Virus record (IMG/VR): IMGVR_UViG_3300037189_015081
Span: 52,682-116,681 of that record
Length of the DNA: 64,000 bases
DNA from: a virus
Direction: 5' to 3' (one strand)
The translations under genes and the position numbers were made by a program. This document shows positions 6,726-13,728 of this stretch, one piece after another; the stretch's first letter is position 1, and each line of letters opens with the position of its first letter. The notes under the pieces were generated by a model. It saw only the letters and a list, made by a program, of their open reading frames with translations, searched no databases and was not told the origin of the DNA.

Positions 6726-6870
6726 CGCTTAGTACCTGAAAGGTCATGCGAAAACACGGCGGGTCAGTACTAAGCGAAAAAGAGGGAGACGAAGAGAAAA
6801 AACGCTTAGTATCAAGGGCAAGGGTACTAAGAAAGAAGAGTGAAGAAAAAACAGTTTAGGCGCTTAGTAC
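6726..6870. promoter_or_regulatory. Five-copy GCTTAGTAC element in the divergent control region
   Basis: CGCTTAGTAC at 6726-6735 and 6861-6870, CGCTTAGTAT at 6803-6812, and inverted GTACTAAGCG at 6767-6776 and GTACTAAG at 6824-6831. They alternate in orientation between the leftward block and the rightward gene at 7051. This is the layout of an operator cluster or of binding sites for a replication or partition protein. The last copy runs into TACTATAAAA. Confidence 0.65.
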
Positions 6871-7019
6871 TATAAAAAAACTATACATGAATAGCTGAAT
6901 ACTGGATTATTTCTAGTTTACGTGTATACACCTAGGCAGGGGCCCTTAACTAAAAATAGTTCAGTATCCAACTATTGTGTATTTTAGGTATCTTTTTGTT
7001 CGTATAGTCTCAGCTTTCC
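6871..7019. other. A/T-rich gene-free stretch
   Basis: Clearly more A/T-rich than its surroundings, with related CTGAATACTGGA and TTCAGTATCCA blocks near 6895 and 6960 and a TATAGT at 7003-7008. It could hold promoter or origin DNA; no gene is seen. Confidence 0.45.
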
Positions 7020-7028
7020 TGTTACAGT
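7020..7028 (+). promoter_or_regulatory. Extended -10 promoter for the 7051 gene
   Basis: TGTTACAGT (TG, one base, TACAGT), about 22 nt before the ATG at 7051; CCGAAAGGA provides the ribosome site. Confidence 0.55.
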
Positions 7029-7050
7029 ATAAACAACCGAAAGGAACACC

Positions 7051-7506
7051 ATGACGCAAAACAACCCATTCTCAGCATTCGACTTCACACTCGAGGAAGC
7101 GCTCAAGATCGACGCTGAACTCACATCACGCAAACCAAGAGACGGACGCATCTGCAGCTGCGGTCACGCCGCTGCGCGACATGACGTCACAAGCGGAGTC
7201 GTCTACTGCAAACCATCAAGACTCGAATGTAACTGCCGCGCACTAAAGGTAGTACTCGAATCAGATGACGTACGACCCTTCCTGAGAAAAACCGAGGGCG
7301 CAGGTGCACTACACGCACTCGGTCGAGGAACAGCGGCAGCACTCAAAAAAGGTATCCACTTTGAGTGGGTCATTGAGCCAGTATGCGAACGCTGCAAAAC
7401 ACCAGGACCAATCAGCCCGGTACCAGTAACCAAAAACGGTATCGCCGCTCGCGAGGATACCGGGTACAATGTGCTACTCTGCGCAACGTGCAGAACAGAG
7501 GTCTAA
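7051..7506 (+). CDS. Cysteine-rich zinc-binding protein, 151 aa
   Basis: First rightward gene after the control region. Cysteines come in two groups: CSCGHAAARHD with later YCKP and CNC (about residues 35-62), and CERCKTPGP with CATC (about 112-148), fitting two zinc sites. Between them is a helical stretch (GALHALGRGTAAALKK). I recall similar proteins in other actinophages, without known role. The stop overlaps the next start as TAATG. Confidence 0.85.
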   Translation: MTQNNPFSAFDFTLEEALKIDAELTSRKPRDGRICSCGHAAARHDVTSGVVYCKPSRLECNCRALKVVLESDDVRPFLRKTEGAGALHALGRGTAAALKKGIHFEWVIEPVCERCKTPGPISPVPVTKNGIAAREDTGYNVLLCATCRTEV

Positions 7507-7724
7507 TGGTACATGAGATAAGAAAAATCCGTGACGGGTTATCCGCGTGCCCATGGTGGGTAAAAATCGTTGTCGCGCTCGGTATCCTGTACCTGCTAAA
7601 CCCGATCGACCTGATCCCAGACTTCATACCAGTAATCGGAGTAATGGACGACGTCGCACTCGTCCTGGTACTCTCAAACCTAGTGAGGAAATATGCTGAC
7701 ACCAAAGATGCAACAAAACTTTGA
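7506..7724 (+). CDS. DUF1232 (YkvA-like) small membrane protein
   Basis: 72 residues. After a basic helix it reads VALGILYLLNPIDLIPDFIP and continues VIGVMDDVALVLVL, the hallmark of DUF1232: a short membrane-associated hairpin with a conserved P-x-D-x-IPD core. The family is widespread in bacteria and plants with no firm biochemical role. The start at 7506 overlaps the previous stop, so the upstream in-frame extension is rejected. Confidence 0.9.
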   Translation: MVHEIRKIRDGLSACPWWVKIVVALGILYLLNPIDLIPDFIPVIGVMDDVALVLVLSNLVRKYADTKDATKL

Positions 7725-8367
7725 CGTGCTAATCGCAACACCAGGAAGAATGCTGCACGCCGAATACGTGCAGTCCCTTGTCGAAACCTGTGCAGCACTC
7801 GACCAGCAACACATCACATACAAGTTCCTGAACAAATACTCGAGCCTTGTTGCGTCCGCTCGTGAACTCACAATCCTGGACTCGTACTCACATGAGTACG
7901 GACGGGTCAATGAGGTTGCGTCCGGGAAATACAAGTACAAGAAGATCATGTGGATCGACTCGGATATCTCATGGGAACCGCACGAGTTTCTGAGACTCTA
8001 CCAGAGCGACAAGGACATCATCGGTGGACTCTATCAGACGGGTCCAGACGGAACGGTCGCCGTGTCAATGAACGACAAAAACGGGAACCCGAGATTTGTG
8101 AACAAGAGCGAGTTCATCCTTGACGCTGAACCGATCAAGGTAGACGGGTTAGGTTTCGGCTTCCTGTGTGTCGGTGCAGGTGTCTTTGAAAAGATGCAGC
8201 GACCATGGTTCAAGACGAGAACAATGCAGTGGCCGGACGTTCCATACGAGACTGATATGGGTGAGGACTACTCCTGGTGTGTTGGCGCCAAGGATGCTGG
8301 TTTCGATATTTGGCTCGACCCGCTTGTGAATGTTGAGCACCACAAGGAAACCATCTACATGATATAA
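7693..8367 (+). CDS. Glycosyltransferase-like protein (GT-A fold)
   Basis: 224 residues. An N-terminal strand (FDVLIATPGR) and a K-x-IMWIDSDI motif (Asp89 and Asp91) give the DxD-type metal/nucleotide-sugar site of GT-A glycosyltransferases; later GGLYQT and a C-terminal EDYSWCVGAKDAGFDIWLD block match the acceptor-side region (E/D-D then a cysteine/glycine turn). It may modify DNA bases, virion protein or a host glycan. It overlaps the DUF1232 gene by 32 nt. Its last codons TAC ATG ATA TAA form the next promoter. Confidence 0.82.
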   Translation: MLTPKMQQNFDVLIATPGRMLHAEYVQSLVETCAALDQQHITYKFLNKYSSLVASARELTILDSYSHEYGRVNEVASGKYKYKKIMWIDSDISWEPHEFLRLYQSDKDIIGGLYQTGPDGTVAVSMNDKNGNPRFVNKSEFILDAEPIKVDGLGFGFLCVGAGVFEKMQRPWFKTRTMQWPDVPYETDMGEDYSWCVGAKDAGFDIWLDPLVNVEHHKETIYMI

Positions 8368-8368
8368 T
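8360..8368 (+). promoter_or_regulatory. Extended -10 promoter inside the end of the glycosyltransferase gene
   Basis: TGATATAAT overlapping the stop codon TAA; six bases (AGAATC) separate it from ATG 8375, so the transcript is leaderless. Confidence 0.75.
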
Positions 8369-8374
8369 AGAATC

Positions 8375-8749
8375 ATGAATGACGAACAAGAGCTGACCGC
8401 TGAGGCGGAGGCAAAAACCGAACCGACAAAACCAATCAAACCACGACGCACATCAAATGACGACCCTGCCGGGTACAAAGGTGGACGACGCGTAACACGC
8501 CAATCCCGATGCGGATGGTGCATGGACGACCTGCACGAAAAATGCAAACACGAAATCGCGCACTTCGACAAGCTCAGCATTTGCGCCTGCGACTGCAACA
8601 ATGACTGGACACCACGCGACCTTGGTAGCGGTGAAATCATCGACACTCCACGACCAGCAGTCGAGGACTTGGACAGCGAAGACGATGATGAAACCCAGGA
8701 ACCAGCAGCATCCAAGCCACACACCGTGAGACGCAAGACGACGCACTAA
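8375..8749 (+). CDS. Cysteine-rich hypothetical protein, 124 aa
   Basis: Charged, probably disordered arms flank a compact cysteine cluster: CGWCMDDLHEKCKH, then CACDCNNDW (about residues 46-77). The C-x2-C, C-x-H and C-x-C spacing suggests a zinc site. Leaderless from the promoter embedded in the previous gene. No named family recognised. Confidence 0.8.
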   Translation: MNDEQELTAEAEAKTEPTKPIKPRRTSNDDPAGYKGGRRVTRQSRCGWCMDDLHEKCKHEIAHFDKLSICACDCNNDWTPRDLGSGEIIDTPRPAVEDLDSEDDDETQEPAASKPHTVRRKTTH

Positions 8750-8911
8750 CGCGAGCAGTTATATACTTCTGTTTCTGAGGAGCCGAAACGGCCTCCCTGT
8801 CTCCCCTCTTTGCGCCAGAACCCTTGGAGTGTCCGCGTTTTTTCGTTTTGTACAACTCGGGTGTTTTCGTGGTGTGAGTGTCTTCTTACCCTCCTCACCT
8901 TCCCGTGACCC

Positions 8912-8920
8912 TGGTACACT
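8912..8920 (+). promoter_or_regulatory. Extended -10 promoter, leaderless
   Basis: TGGTACACT then GGTGGC and ATG at 8927. The 160 nt upstream to 8750 hold no gene, only a weak GAGGAGCCG/CGGCCTC hairpin. Confidence 0.6.
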
Positions 8921-8926
8921 GGTGGC

Positions 8927-9847
8927 ATGACAGAGCTGCGTAGTTTGTTTGGTGAACCTGAGGATGAGACCCCTGAGGTTCGCATTGATGAACCCGTGAA
9001 TCTTCGCCCTGATCTTTCGGAGATCGGGATCGAGGAGGTGGAGCGTGGCGTGTGTGAGGACACGTACGAGAACCGCGGGATTCTTCGTCGTGCGAAGATG
9101 GGTTGGGACACGGTGTACTCCACGAATGGTGTACCGACCGGGTTGATCATGGCTCGCAGTTACGCGATGAACAAGGAGCGTCGTCTTCTTTCGCTCGCGG
9201 AGAAGAAACCTTTGCTGGTGGACCCGGATCATTTGAACTCTGATTACCTGACGGGTCTTGACCTGGTAGCGGAGGAGGCATCGGATTACCTGGTTCCACC
9301 TTGGGTTATTGGTGCGACACGGATGTGGATCAAGGAGCAGGATGATCCGATCGCGACGGAGAAGCGGAAGCCAACGGCTTTACCTCATCGTTGTCGGGCG
9401 ATCAAGGATGACGGGATCCGGTGTATGCTCTGGTCATCTGGTCGTCCAAAGGATGATGGTTTGTGCCGGATCCATCTTCGCCATGTGAATAAGCGACCGG
9501 GTGATGATATTGAGCGTGCCCGTGCGCGTTTGACGCAGGCTGCGCCTCACGCGGTTGATACCCTTGAGGAGCTGATGATCTACGCGACCTCGGAGCCGGT
9601 GAAGTTGAAGGCGGCGACGGAGATCCTGGATCGTGCTGGTGTTCGCGGCGGTGTGGAGTTTGACGCGAACGTGAAGGTGATGGATGCTCGACCGGCGGCA
9701 CAGGTTATCGCGGAGCGTTTGCAGCGTCTTGCTGCTCCTGCCCTTGACGCGGCGGTTGATCTTGTCGGGGATGGAGTCACTGAAAACGGATCGGAACCTA
9801 ATATCATTGACGCTGTGGTCATTGACTCCACAGAGGAGAACGGGTAA
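8927..9847 (+). CDS. Putative terminase small subunit-like protein
   Basis: 306 residues. The middle has a cysteine motif, CRAIKDDGIRCMLW plus LCRIHL (about 156-186), a likely zinc knuckle. The following helical segment contains PHAVDTLEELMIYATSEPVK then LKAATEILDRAGVRGG. I associate this helical pattern with actinophage proteins annotated as small terminase subunits. It lies 20 kb from the large subunit, so the assignment is tentative; a general DNA-binding protein is the alternative. Leaderless. Confidence 0.7.
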   Translation: MTELRSLFGEPEDETPEVRIDEPVNLRPDLSEIGIEEVERGVCEDTYENRGILRRAKMGWDTVYSTNGVPTGLIMARSYAMNKERRLLSLAEKKPLLVDPDHLNSDYLTGLDLVAEEASDYLVPPWVIGATRMWIKEQDDPIATEKRKPTALPHRCRAIKDDGIRCMLWSSGRPKDDGLCRIHLRHVNKRPGDDIERARARLTQAAPHAVDTLEELMIYATSEPVKLKAATEILDRAGVRGGVEFDANVKVMDARPAAQVIAERLQRLAAPALDAAVDLVGDGVTENGSEPNIIDAVVIDSTEENG

Positions 9848-10009
9848 ATGGAACTTGATGGTGTTATCGCGGCTGCGGAAAAGGTTGCTGCCGGGTTGGA
9901 ACGGGATGTTCAATTGGCGTCTACGCGCGAGGAGCATGTCCGGTTGACGGCTCGCTGGAACGAGGCCGTTGCCCTGGTGAATTTGCTCGTGGCGAATCAG
10001 CCGTCCTGA
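9848..10009 (+). CDS. Small coiled-coil protein, 53 aa
   Basis: Starts right after the preceding stop; AGGAGAACGGG serves as ribosome site. The product is one amphipathic helix-rich chain (MELDGVIAAAEKVAAGLERD). Such short helical proteins follow terminase-small-like genes in other phages. Its TGA stop is the TGA of the next promoter, TGATAGTAT. Confidence 0.75.
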   Translation: MELDGVIAAAEKVAAGLERDVQLASTREEHVRLTARWNEAVALVNLLVANQPS

Positions 10010-10015
10010 TAGTAT
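10007..10015 (+). promoter_or_regulatory. Extended -10 promoter overlapping a stop codon, leaderless
   Basis: TGATAGTAT; the TGA is the stop of the 9848 gene; AAACGT then ATG at 10022. Confidence 0.6.
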
Positions 10016-10021
10016 AAACGT

Positions 10022-10798
10022 ATGTTTAAAGTGACGAATCGCACGGCCGTGTCCTTTCTGGAAGAGGCACGGGCGCAACTCGGGTACGTGGCTCGCCCGA
10101 ACCGGGATAGTTTTTACGGTGGTCAGGTCGGGTATCAGAATCTCCCGTGGGACGGGTCGTTTATTGACGTTGTAGCACGGGTGGCCGGGGTATCGGACCG
10201 GGTGCCAGCGTGCGCGTATAGCCCGAACGGGCTTGCCGGGTTTGTACGGGACGGGCGAGTGTACCCGAATCCGCAGCCCGGGGACGTCGTGTTTTTTACC
10301 TTTTCAACGGGCGCGAATTTTGAGGCTCCGCATGTGGGGATCGTGTCCGATGTTTCAGCCTGGCGAACACACCGGGTGTTTAAATCCATTGAGGGCATGG
10401 TTGCGTCGGGTAACCCGAAGGGTATTCCGACGAATGACGGGGTTTATGAGCGTGTTCGCTACGCGCATGAGGTGCTTGCTTTTGGACGCCCAGCCTGGGG
10501 GCGCAAAATAAGCTACCGGGTGACGGGTGATGTTTTACCTAAACCCGTGAAGTTTACGCATGTTCAGCCCGGGAACCGGAAACCTTTGCGTGCTGTGCGT
10601 CTGGTTCAGGACGCGTTGGCCTTGACGGTTGGGCTTGAAGGTTTTAGTGACGGGGTGTTTGACCCTGTTACGCGTTCCGGGTACGCGTCATGGCAACGAT
10701 TGTTGGGGTATGTGGGTTCGGATGCGAATGGTGTACCTGACATGGAGTCATTGACCTTGCTTGGTTCGCGTACCGGGTTGTTTAGTGTTGCCCAGTGA
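10022..10798 (+). CDS. CHAP/NlpC-like cell-wall hydrolase lacking the usual cysteine
   Basis: 258 residues. The N-terminal 150 have the CHAP/NlpC layout: a leading helix, then LPWDGSFIDVVARVAGV, then PQPGDVVFF and APHVGIVSDV (the His motif). In active members the PW is followed by Cys; here the place is taken by Asp-Gly-Ser. The C-terminal 70 residues (VRLVQDALAL...DGVFDPVTRSGYASWQ) look like a peptidoglycan-binding fold. So the protein may bind rather than cut, or use a different nucleophile. Leaderless. Confidence 0.75.
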   Translation: MFKVTNRTAVSFLEEARAQLGYVARPNRDSFYGGQVGYQNLPWDGSFIDVVARVAGVSDRVPACAYSPNGLAGFVRDGRVYPNPQPGDVVFFTFSTGANFEAPHVGIVSDVSAWRTHRVFKSIEGMVASGNPKGIPTNDGVYERVRYAHEVLAFGRPAWGRKISYRVTGDVLPKPVKFTHVQPGNRKPLRAVRLVQDALALTVGLEGFSDGVFDPVTRSGYASWQRLLGYVGSDANGVPDMESLTLLGSRTGLFSVAQ

Positions 10799-10831
10799 AC
10801 TAGAACTGGAGTGGACTTATGGACAGCTTCT

Positions 10832-10859
10832 AACTTCCCTGTGGGGTTACTAGGAAGTT
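10832..10859. terminator. Hairpin after the cell-wall protein gene
   Basis: AACTTCC and GGAAGTT arms 14 nt apart, without a T tract; possible terminator or processing site. Confidence 0.4.
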
Positions 10860-10879
10860 GGTTTCGTGTCGCTGGCGCG

Positions 10880-10934
10880 TGTTATATAAATCCATGATAT
10901 AACTGGCGCAAATTCCGCAAACACCTGATATAAT
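10880..10934 (+). promoter_or_regulatory. Cluster of extended -10 elements ahead of the leader peptide
   Basis: TGTTATATA (10880-10888), TGATATAAC (from 10895) and the full-consensus CCTGATATAAT (TG at 10926, TATAAT 10929-10934). The last is 6 nt from ATG 10941. Confidence 0.65.
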
Positions 10935-10940
10935 TCTGTT

Positions 10941-10991
10941 ATGGCGTTGCAACCCAGCATGCCTGTTGACGGAAGTGATATCACTACATGA
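10941..10991 (+). CDS. 16-residue leaderless leader peptide
   Basis: ATG lies exactly 6 nt after TATAAT and opens a 16-codon frame, MALQPSMPVDGSDITT, whose TGA overlaps the ATG of the next gene (ATGA). GACGGAAG inside the peptide gene serves as ribosome site for the downstream start. The overlap implies translational coupling. Too short for similarity to help; supported by position only. Confidence 0.6.
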   Translation: MALQPSMPVDGSDITT

Positions 10992-11557
10992 CAAATACCA
11001 AGATCGGATTCCACGAATCCCTTTTGAAGCGCAAGCGCGAGGCCGACGAGTTTCGCTCAATTGTTTTTGACGCGATCCTTGAGATCGGGCAGCCCGTGAC
11101 GGTTGCCGAGGTTCAGGCGTATGTCGGGCAGGAACTCAACCGTGAGTTCAATCAGCCTCGCATTCGCTACGCCTTTGACGCGCTTGTCCTTGAAGGGAAA
11201 CTTATTCACCGTAAGGAAACCGCACAGGAGCGGGTGCTCCGTTTCAACGGGCGTACCCCGGTTGCGGGTGCGGCTGAGCTGTACTATCCGGCGCACATCT
11301 CCGGGATTGTCCCAGCCCGCACGGCGGTGAGCGTGGTACCGGGTGTCGAGTTGACGGGTCCGCTTGGAGCCCGTGGTCGTAAGCCGGGTTCGAAAAACAA
11401 GTCGAAGCACGCGAAGCCCTCTGCGGGTTCGGTTTTTGACGGGCTTGCCTTTGATCTTCTCGTGGAGAAGCTTGTTGAAGCCCGCCACGCGGATCTCATT
11501 GCTGAGAACACCGGGTTGAAGAAGCAGCTCGCGGAAATCCGTAAACTCGTTTCATAG
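10988..11557 (+). CDS. Winged-helix DNA-binding protein with AT-hook-like segment
   Basis: 189 residues. Residues about 20-75 (VFDAILEIGQPVTVAEVQAY, then IRYAFDALVLEGKLIHRKE) fit a winged helix. A basic Gly-rich segment, GARGRKPGSKNKSKH (about 128-142), resembles an AT-hook. A C-terminal helix (AENTGLKKQLAEIRKLV) could dimerise. Likely a regulator or DNA-structuring protein; the coupled leader peptide hints at translational control. Its stop lies in a 20-bp block repeated at 18566-18585. Confidence 0.82.
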   Translation: MTNTKIGFHESLLKRKREADEFRSIVFDAILEIGQPVTVAEVQAYVGQELNREFNQPRIRYAFDALVLEGKLIHRKETAQERVLRFNGRTPVAGAAELYYPAHISGIVPARTAVSVVPGVELTGPLGARGRKPGSKNKSKHAKPSAGSVFDGLAFDLLVEKLVEARHADLIAENTGLKKQLAEIRKLVS

Positions 11558-11600
11558 CCTGCCTAGCCCGGGGGAGCGTTTACCGGGCGGGTGACGGGTC

Positions 11601-11627
11601 GACTCCAGTGCCAGTGGCATTGGAGTC
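11601..11627 (+). terminator. Strong hairpin downstream of the winged-helix gene
   Basis: GACTCCAGTGC pairs with GCATTGGAGTC (one G-T pair) around a five-base loop. Confidence 0.65.
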
Positions 11628-11651
11628 ACACTCGTTTCTAAAACTGGTCAC

Positions 11652-11719
11652 TTTTTTGAAGTGTAGCCTGGGGAGTACTAATAAGCCCGACGGGCGCGTT
11701 TTTTGAAGTGTAGCCTGGG
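11652..11719 (+). repeat. Direct repeat of 21 bp
   Basis: Identical 21-base blocks at 11652-11672 and 11699-11719, each beginning with six T followed by GAAGTG and ending GCCTGGG. A short hairpin GCCC-GAC-GGGC at 11685-11695 runs into the second T run and could terminate transcription. The stretch 11558-11848 holds no gene. Confidence 0.7.
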
Positions 11720-11848
11720 CAGGGGTTTATAAGGCGCTGCCGGGCTGGTTTTTCAGGTCTGCTGCGAAGTCCTCGCAGGTTAAGCCAGCTTCCTGGTGGG
11801 TACACGGAAGAGGCTTGATGCTACCCCATCCCGATCCGAAACCGTGCC

Positions 11849-11857
11849 TGATATAAT
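11849..11857 (+). promoter_or_regulatory. Extended -10 promoter (TGATATAAT)
   Basis: First of the promoters that use a translated-gene leader; AAGGAGG lies upstream of ATG 11886. Confidence 0.75.
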
Positions 11858-11885
11858 TGACACGTATCCAACCCAAGGAGGAAAA

Positions 11886-12059
11886 ATGGCAAAGTACAAG
11901 ATCTACGCAACCAAGACGATTACGCTTGAGGCGATCGTCGATGCTGAAAACGAATTCGAGGCATGGACTGCTTCGGATGAGCTCATCACCGATGACTTCG
12001 ATCAGGTCAACACCGTGTTCAAGATCGATGAGATCGTGTTCCAAGATCACCTGATATAA
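11886..12059 (+). CDS. Small hypothetical protein, 57 aa
   Basis: Begins MAKYKIYATKTITLEAIVDA after a strong AAGGAGG site. The strand-rich start followed by an acidic centre (ASDELITDDFDQV) looks like a small alpha/beta domain. Its last codons, CAC CTG ATA TAA (His-Leu-Ile-stop), are also the extended -10 of the next gene. No family recognised. Confidence 0.8.
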   Translation: MAKYKIYATKTITLEAIVDAENEFEAWTASDELITDDFDQVNTVFKIDEIVFQDHLI

Positions 12060-12060
12060 T
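12052..12060 (+). promoter_or_regulatory. Extended -10 promoter overlapping a stop codon
   Basis: TGATATAAT contains the TAA that ends the 11886 gene. Confidence 0.75.
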
Positions 12061-12114
12061 AGATATTGCTTCACAAGAGGCAAAATCCGAATGACGAAAC
12101 GAAACGAGGACAAC

Positions 12115-12309
12115 ATGGATCCTTTTGAGTGTGAAATCGAAGGCTGCTTCAACTCAGCCATGCAGGACGCAACACTTTCCAGTGAAACCGAGGGCGATGA
12201 AACCCTGCAGCTCTGTGACGAGTGTCTCGAGTTCTTCAAGGAAGAGCTCGAGTATGAGATCGTCAAGATCGAACGCTACAACTCGACGTGGACAGGCGAC
12301 TCCGAATAG
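12115..12309 (+). CDS. Small acidic zinc-finger-like protein, 64 aa
   Basis: ATG 12115 follows GAGGACAAC; an upstream in-frame ATG belongs to the leader block. The product has CEIEGC near its start and LCDEC in the middle, giving a C-x4-C plus C-x2-C zinc site, then an acidic helix (FFKEELEYEIVKIERY). No family named. Confidence 0.8.
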   Translation: MDPFECEIEGCFNSAMQDATLSSETEGDETLQLCDECLEFFKEELEYEIVKIERYNSTWTGDSE

Positions 12310-12314
12310 ATACC

Positions 12315-12323
12315 TGATATAAT
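12315..12323 (+). promoter_or_regulatory. Extended -10 promoter
   Basis: TGATATAATTAGATATATC about 60 nt before ATG 12382. Confidence 0.75.
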
Positions 12324-12381
12324 TAGATATATCAACGCGGAAACCCAAAATCCGCAATCCGAACGACGAAAGGAAACGCCC

Positions 12382-12696
12382 ATGGACGTTACCATCACCT
12401 CAGATAAAGAACGCGCCTGGTCCAAATTCAAGTCGACCAAGTACGACCACCCCTACCGTGAGAGCCGCGTGTTCGTCGACTTTGGCGAGAACGTGTGGGA
12501 ACACCTGCAGAACCGCAGGAACCGTCCCTACACGACGCTCAAGCCTCTCATCGCTGCCGCACTTCGTGAGCGCGGCATTCCCTTCACCAAGCTCTCATGG
12601 AACCGCTATGCGGGATGCGGCATGTGCCCCTGCTCCGGTGGGTTCATCATCGAGGGTGGACAGACTGGCCACGACCTCTGGGTCGCGGTCTCCTAA
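12382..12696 (+). CDS. Cysteine-motif hypothetical protein, 104 aa
   Basis: Starts after the canonical ACGACGAAAGGA block. The C-terminal part reads YAGCGMCPCSGGFIIEG: a C-x2-C-x-C cluster next to a glycine turn, suggesting metal binding. The N-terminal half is a charged alpha/beta segment. I recall similar sequences in other actinophages, without function. Confidence 0.8.
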   Translation: MDVTITSDKERAWSKFKSTKYDHPYRESRVFVDFGENVWEHLQNRRNRPYTTLKPLIAAALRERGIPFTKLSWNRYAGCGMCPCSGGFIIEGGQTGHDLWVAVS

Positions 12697-12703
12697 ACCA
12701 GGC

Positions 12704-12736
12704 GCCAGGTCGCGCATCCCCCCAGTGCGGCCTGGC
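12704..12736 (+). terminator. Hairpin between early genes
   Basis: GCCAGG/CCTGGC with further pairing inside; no T tract, four nt before the next promoter. Confidence 0.5.
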
Positions 12737-12739
12737 ACC

Positions 12740-12748
12740 TGATATAAT
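12740..12748 (+). promoter_or_regulatory. Extended -10 promoter
   Basis: TGATATAATTAGAACATAGC directly after the hairpin at 12704-12736. Confidence 0.75.
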
Positions 12749-12799
12749 TAGAACATAGCAACACCAACCCAATATCCGTAACGACGAAAGGAGTCCATC

Positions 12800-13228
12800 A
12801 TGGGCTACTACGTAAAGATCAAAGAATCCACATTCCGAATTCCCGCCGCAAACCTCGACGCAGCACTTGTCGAGCTCAAGGCACTCAACCACAAGCCAGA
12901 CGTCGAAAAGCACGGTGGCCACTTCAACAAGGATGGCGCCAAGGACGTTCGCTGGTTCTCGTGGATGCCGGAAGATTACGACAAGCACGTCAAGACCGCT
13001 GAAGAGGTTTTCGTTCTTCTCGGTTTCGAGTGCGAACAGGACCCGGCGACTGGTGATCTTCTCATCACCGACTACGACAATAAGACGGGTCAGGAGGAGC
13101 TCTTCCTTGACGCGGTCAAGAACCTGGTCAATCCAGACTCGTTCATCACCTGGATGGGTGAGGAAGGCGAGATGTGGCGCTGGACTCCTGAAGGAGTCTG
13201 GGAACCCGTCATCAGCTGGCGCAAATAA
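12800..13228 (+). CDS. Conserved phage hypothetical protein, 142 aa
   Basis: Begins MGYYVKIKESTFRIPAANLD, then a helix (AALVELKALNHKPD), a KDVRWFSWMPEDYDK segment and a C-terminal region with WMGEEGEMWRW. I recognise the MGYYVKI-x-ES-x-F-x-IP opening from many actinophage early regions; role unknown. ACGACGAAAGGAG supplies the ribosome site. Alone between its own promoter and a strong hairpin. Confidence 0.85.
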   Translation: MGYYVKIKESTFRIPAANLDAALVELKALNHKPDVEKHGGHFNKDGAKDVRWFSWMPEDYDKHVKTAEEVFVLLGFECEQDPATGDLLITDYDNKTGQEELFLDAVKNLVNPDSFITWMGEEGEMWRWTPEGVWEPVISWRK

Positions 13229-13230
13229 CC

Positions 13231-13272
13231 ACGACAGGAGCGTCTGCCATGCGGCAGGCGCTCCACTGTCGT
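13231..13272 (+). terminator. Long hairpin
   Basis: ACGACAG/CTGTCGT and AGCGTCTGCC/GGCAGGCGCT pair almost without interruption. No T tract; eight nt before the next promoter. Confidence 0.65.
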
Positions 13273-13279
13273 AGGCACC

Positions 13280-13288
13280 TGATATAAT
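13280..13288 (+). promoter_or_regulatory. Extended -10 promoter
   Basis: TGATATAATTAGCACATAGC, 32 nt before ATG 13321. Confidence 0.75.
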
Positions 13289-13320
13289 TAGCACATAGCG
13301 TAACGACGAAAGGACACGCC

Positions 13321-13728
13321 ATGACTACAAACCCAATCACCTACATCTACGACCCGGCTCAGATGGAAGCCATCTTCGAGGAGCTCACCCGTGAGGGTGG
13401 CGAGTACGAGGTAAACGCCATTTGGAACACCAAACGCATCTACGACGTTGACGCCCAGAAGTGGATTGACGTCGAGAACCAGACGCACGACACCTTCATC
13501 ATCAATGACGTGAGCTACCAGTGGTACCACGGTCACAACATGAAGCACCCGCAGACACCCACGCTCGTCGCGTTCTGGACGTCCAATCACCGCGAGGATG
13601 ACTGGGACGAGCACGAGGTCGAGATCGACGCGACTGCGGCTGAGGTCTACGCCTTCATGCGTAGCGTCAATGGCTACGACTTCTATGATGGTCCCGACAC
13701 CATCGCTGAGGCGCGAGGTGAGAGGTAA
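13321..13728 (+). CDS. Hypothetical protein, 135 aa
   Basis: An acidic alpha/beta protein (YIYDPAQMEAIFEELTREGG; DVSYQWYHGHNMKHPQTPTL). The HGHNMKH cluster of histidines is notable and could bind metal. No family recognised. Its stop overlaps the next ATG (TAATG), so the two are a two-gene unit. Confidence 0.82.
   Translation: MTTNPITYIYDPAQMEAIFEELTREGGEYEVNAIWNTKRIYDVDAQKWIDVENQTHDTFIINDVSYQWYHGHNMKHPQTPTLVAFWTSNHREDDWDEHEVEIDATAAEVYAFMRSVNGYDFYDGPDTIAEARGER

Noticed and set aside
6506-6757. Upstream extension of the leftward gene at 6224-6505
   Set aside because: It would translate tandem repeats and the operator-like region into low-complexity basic sequence.
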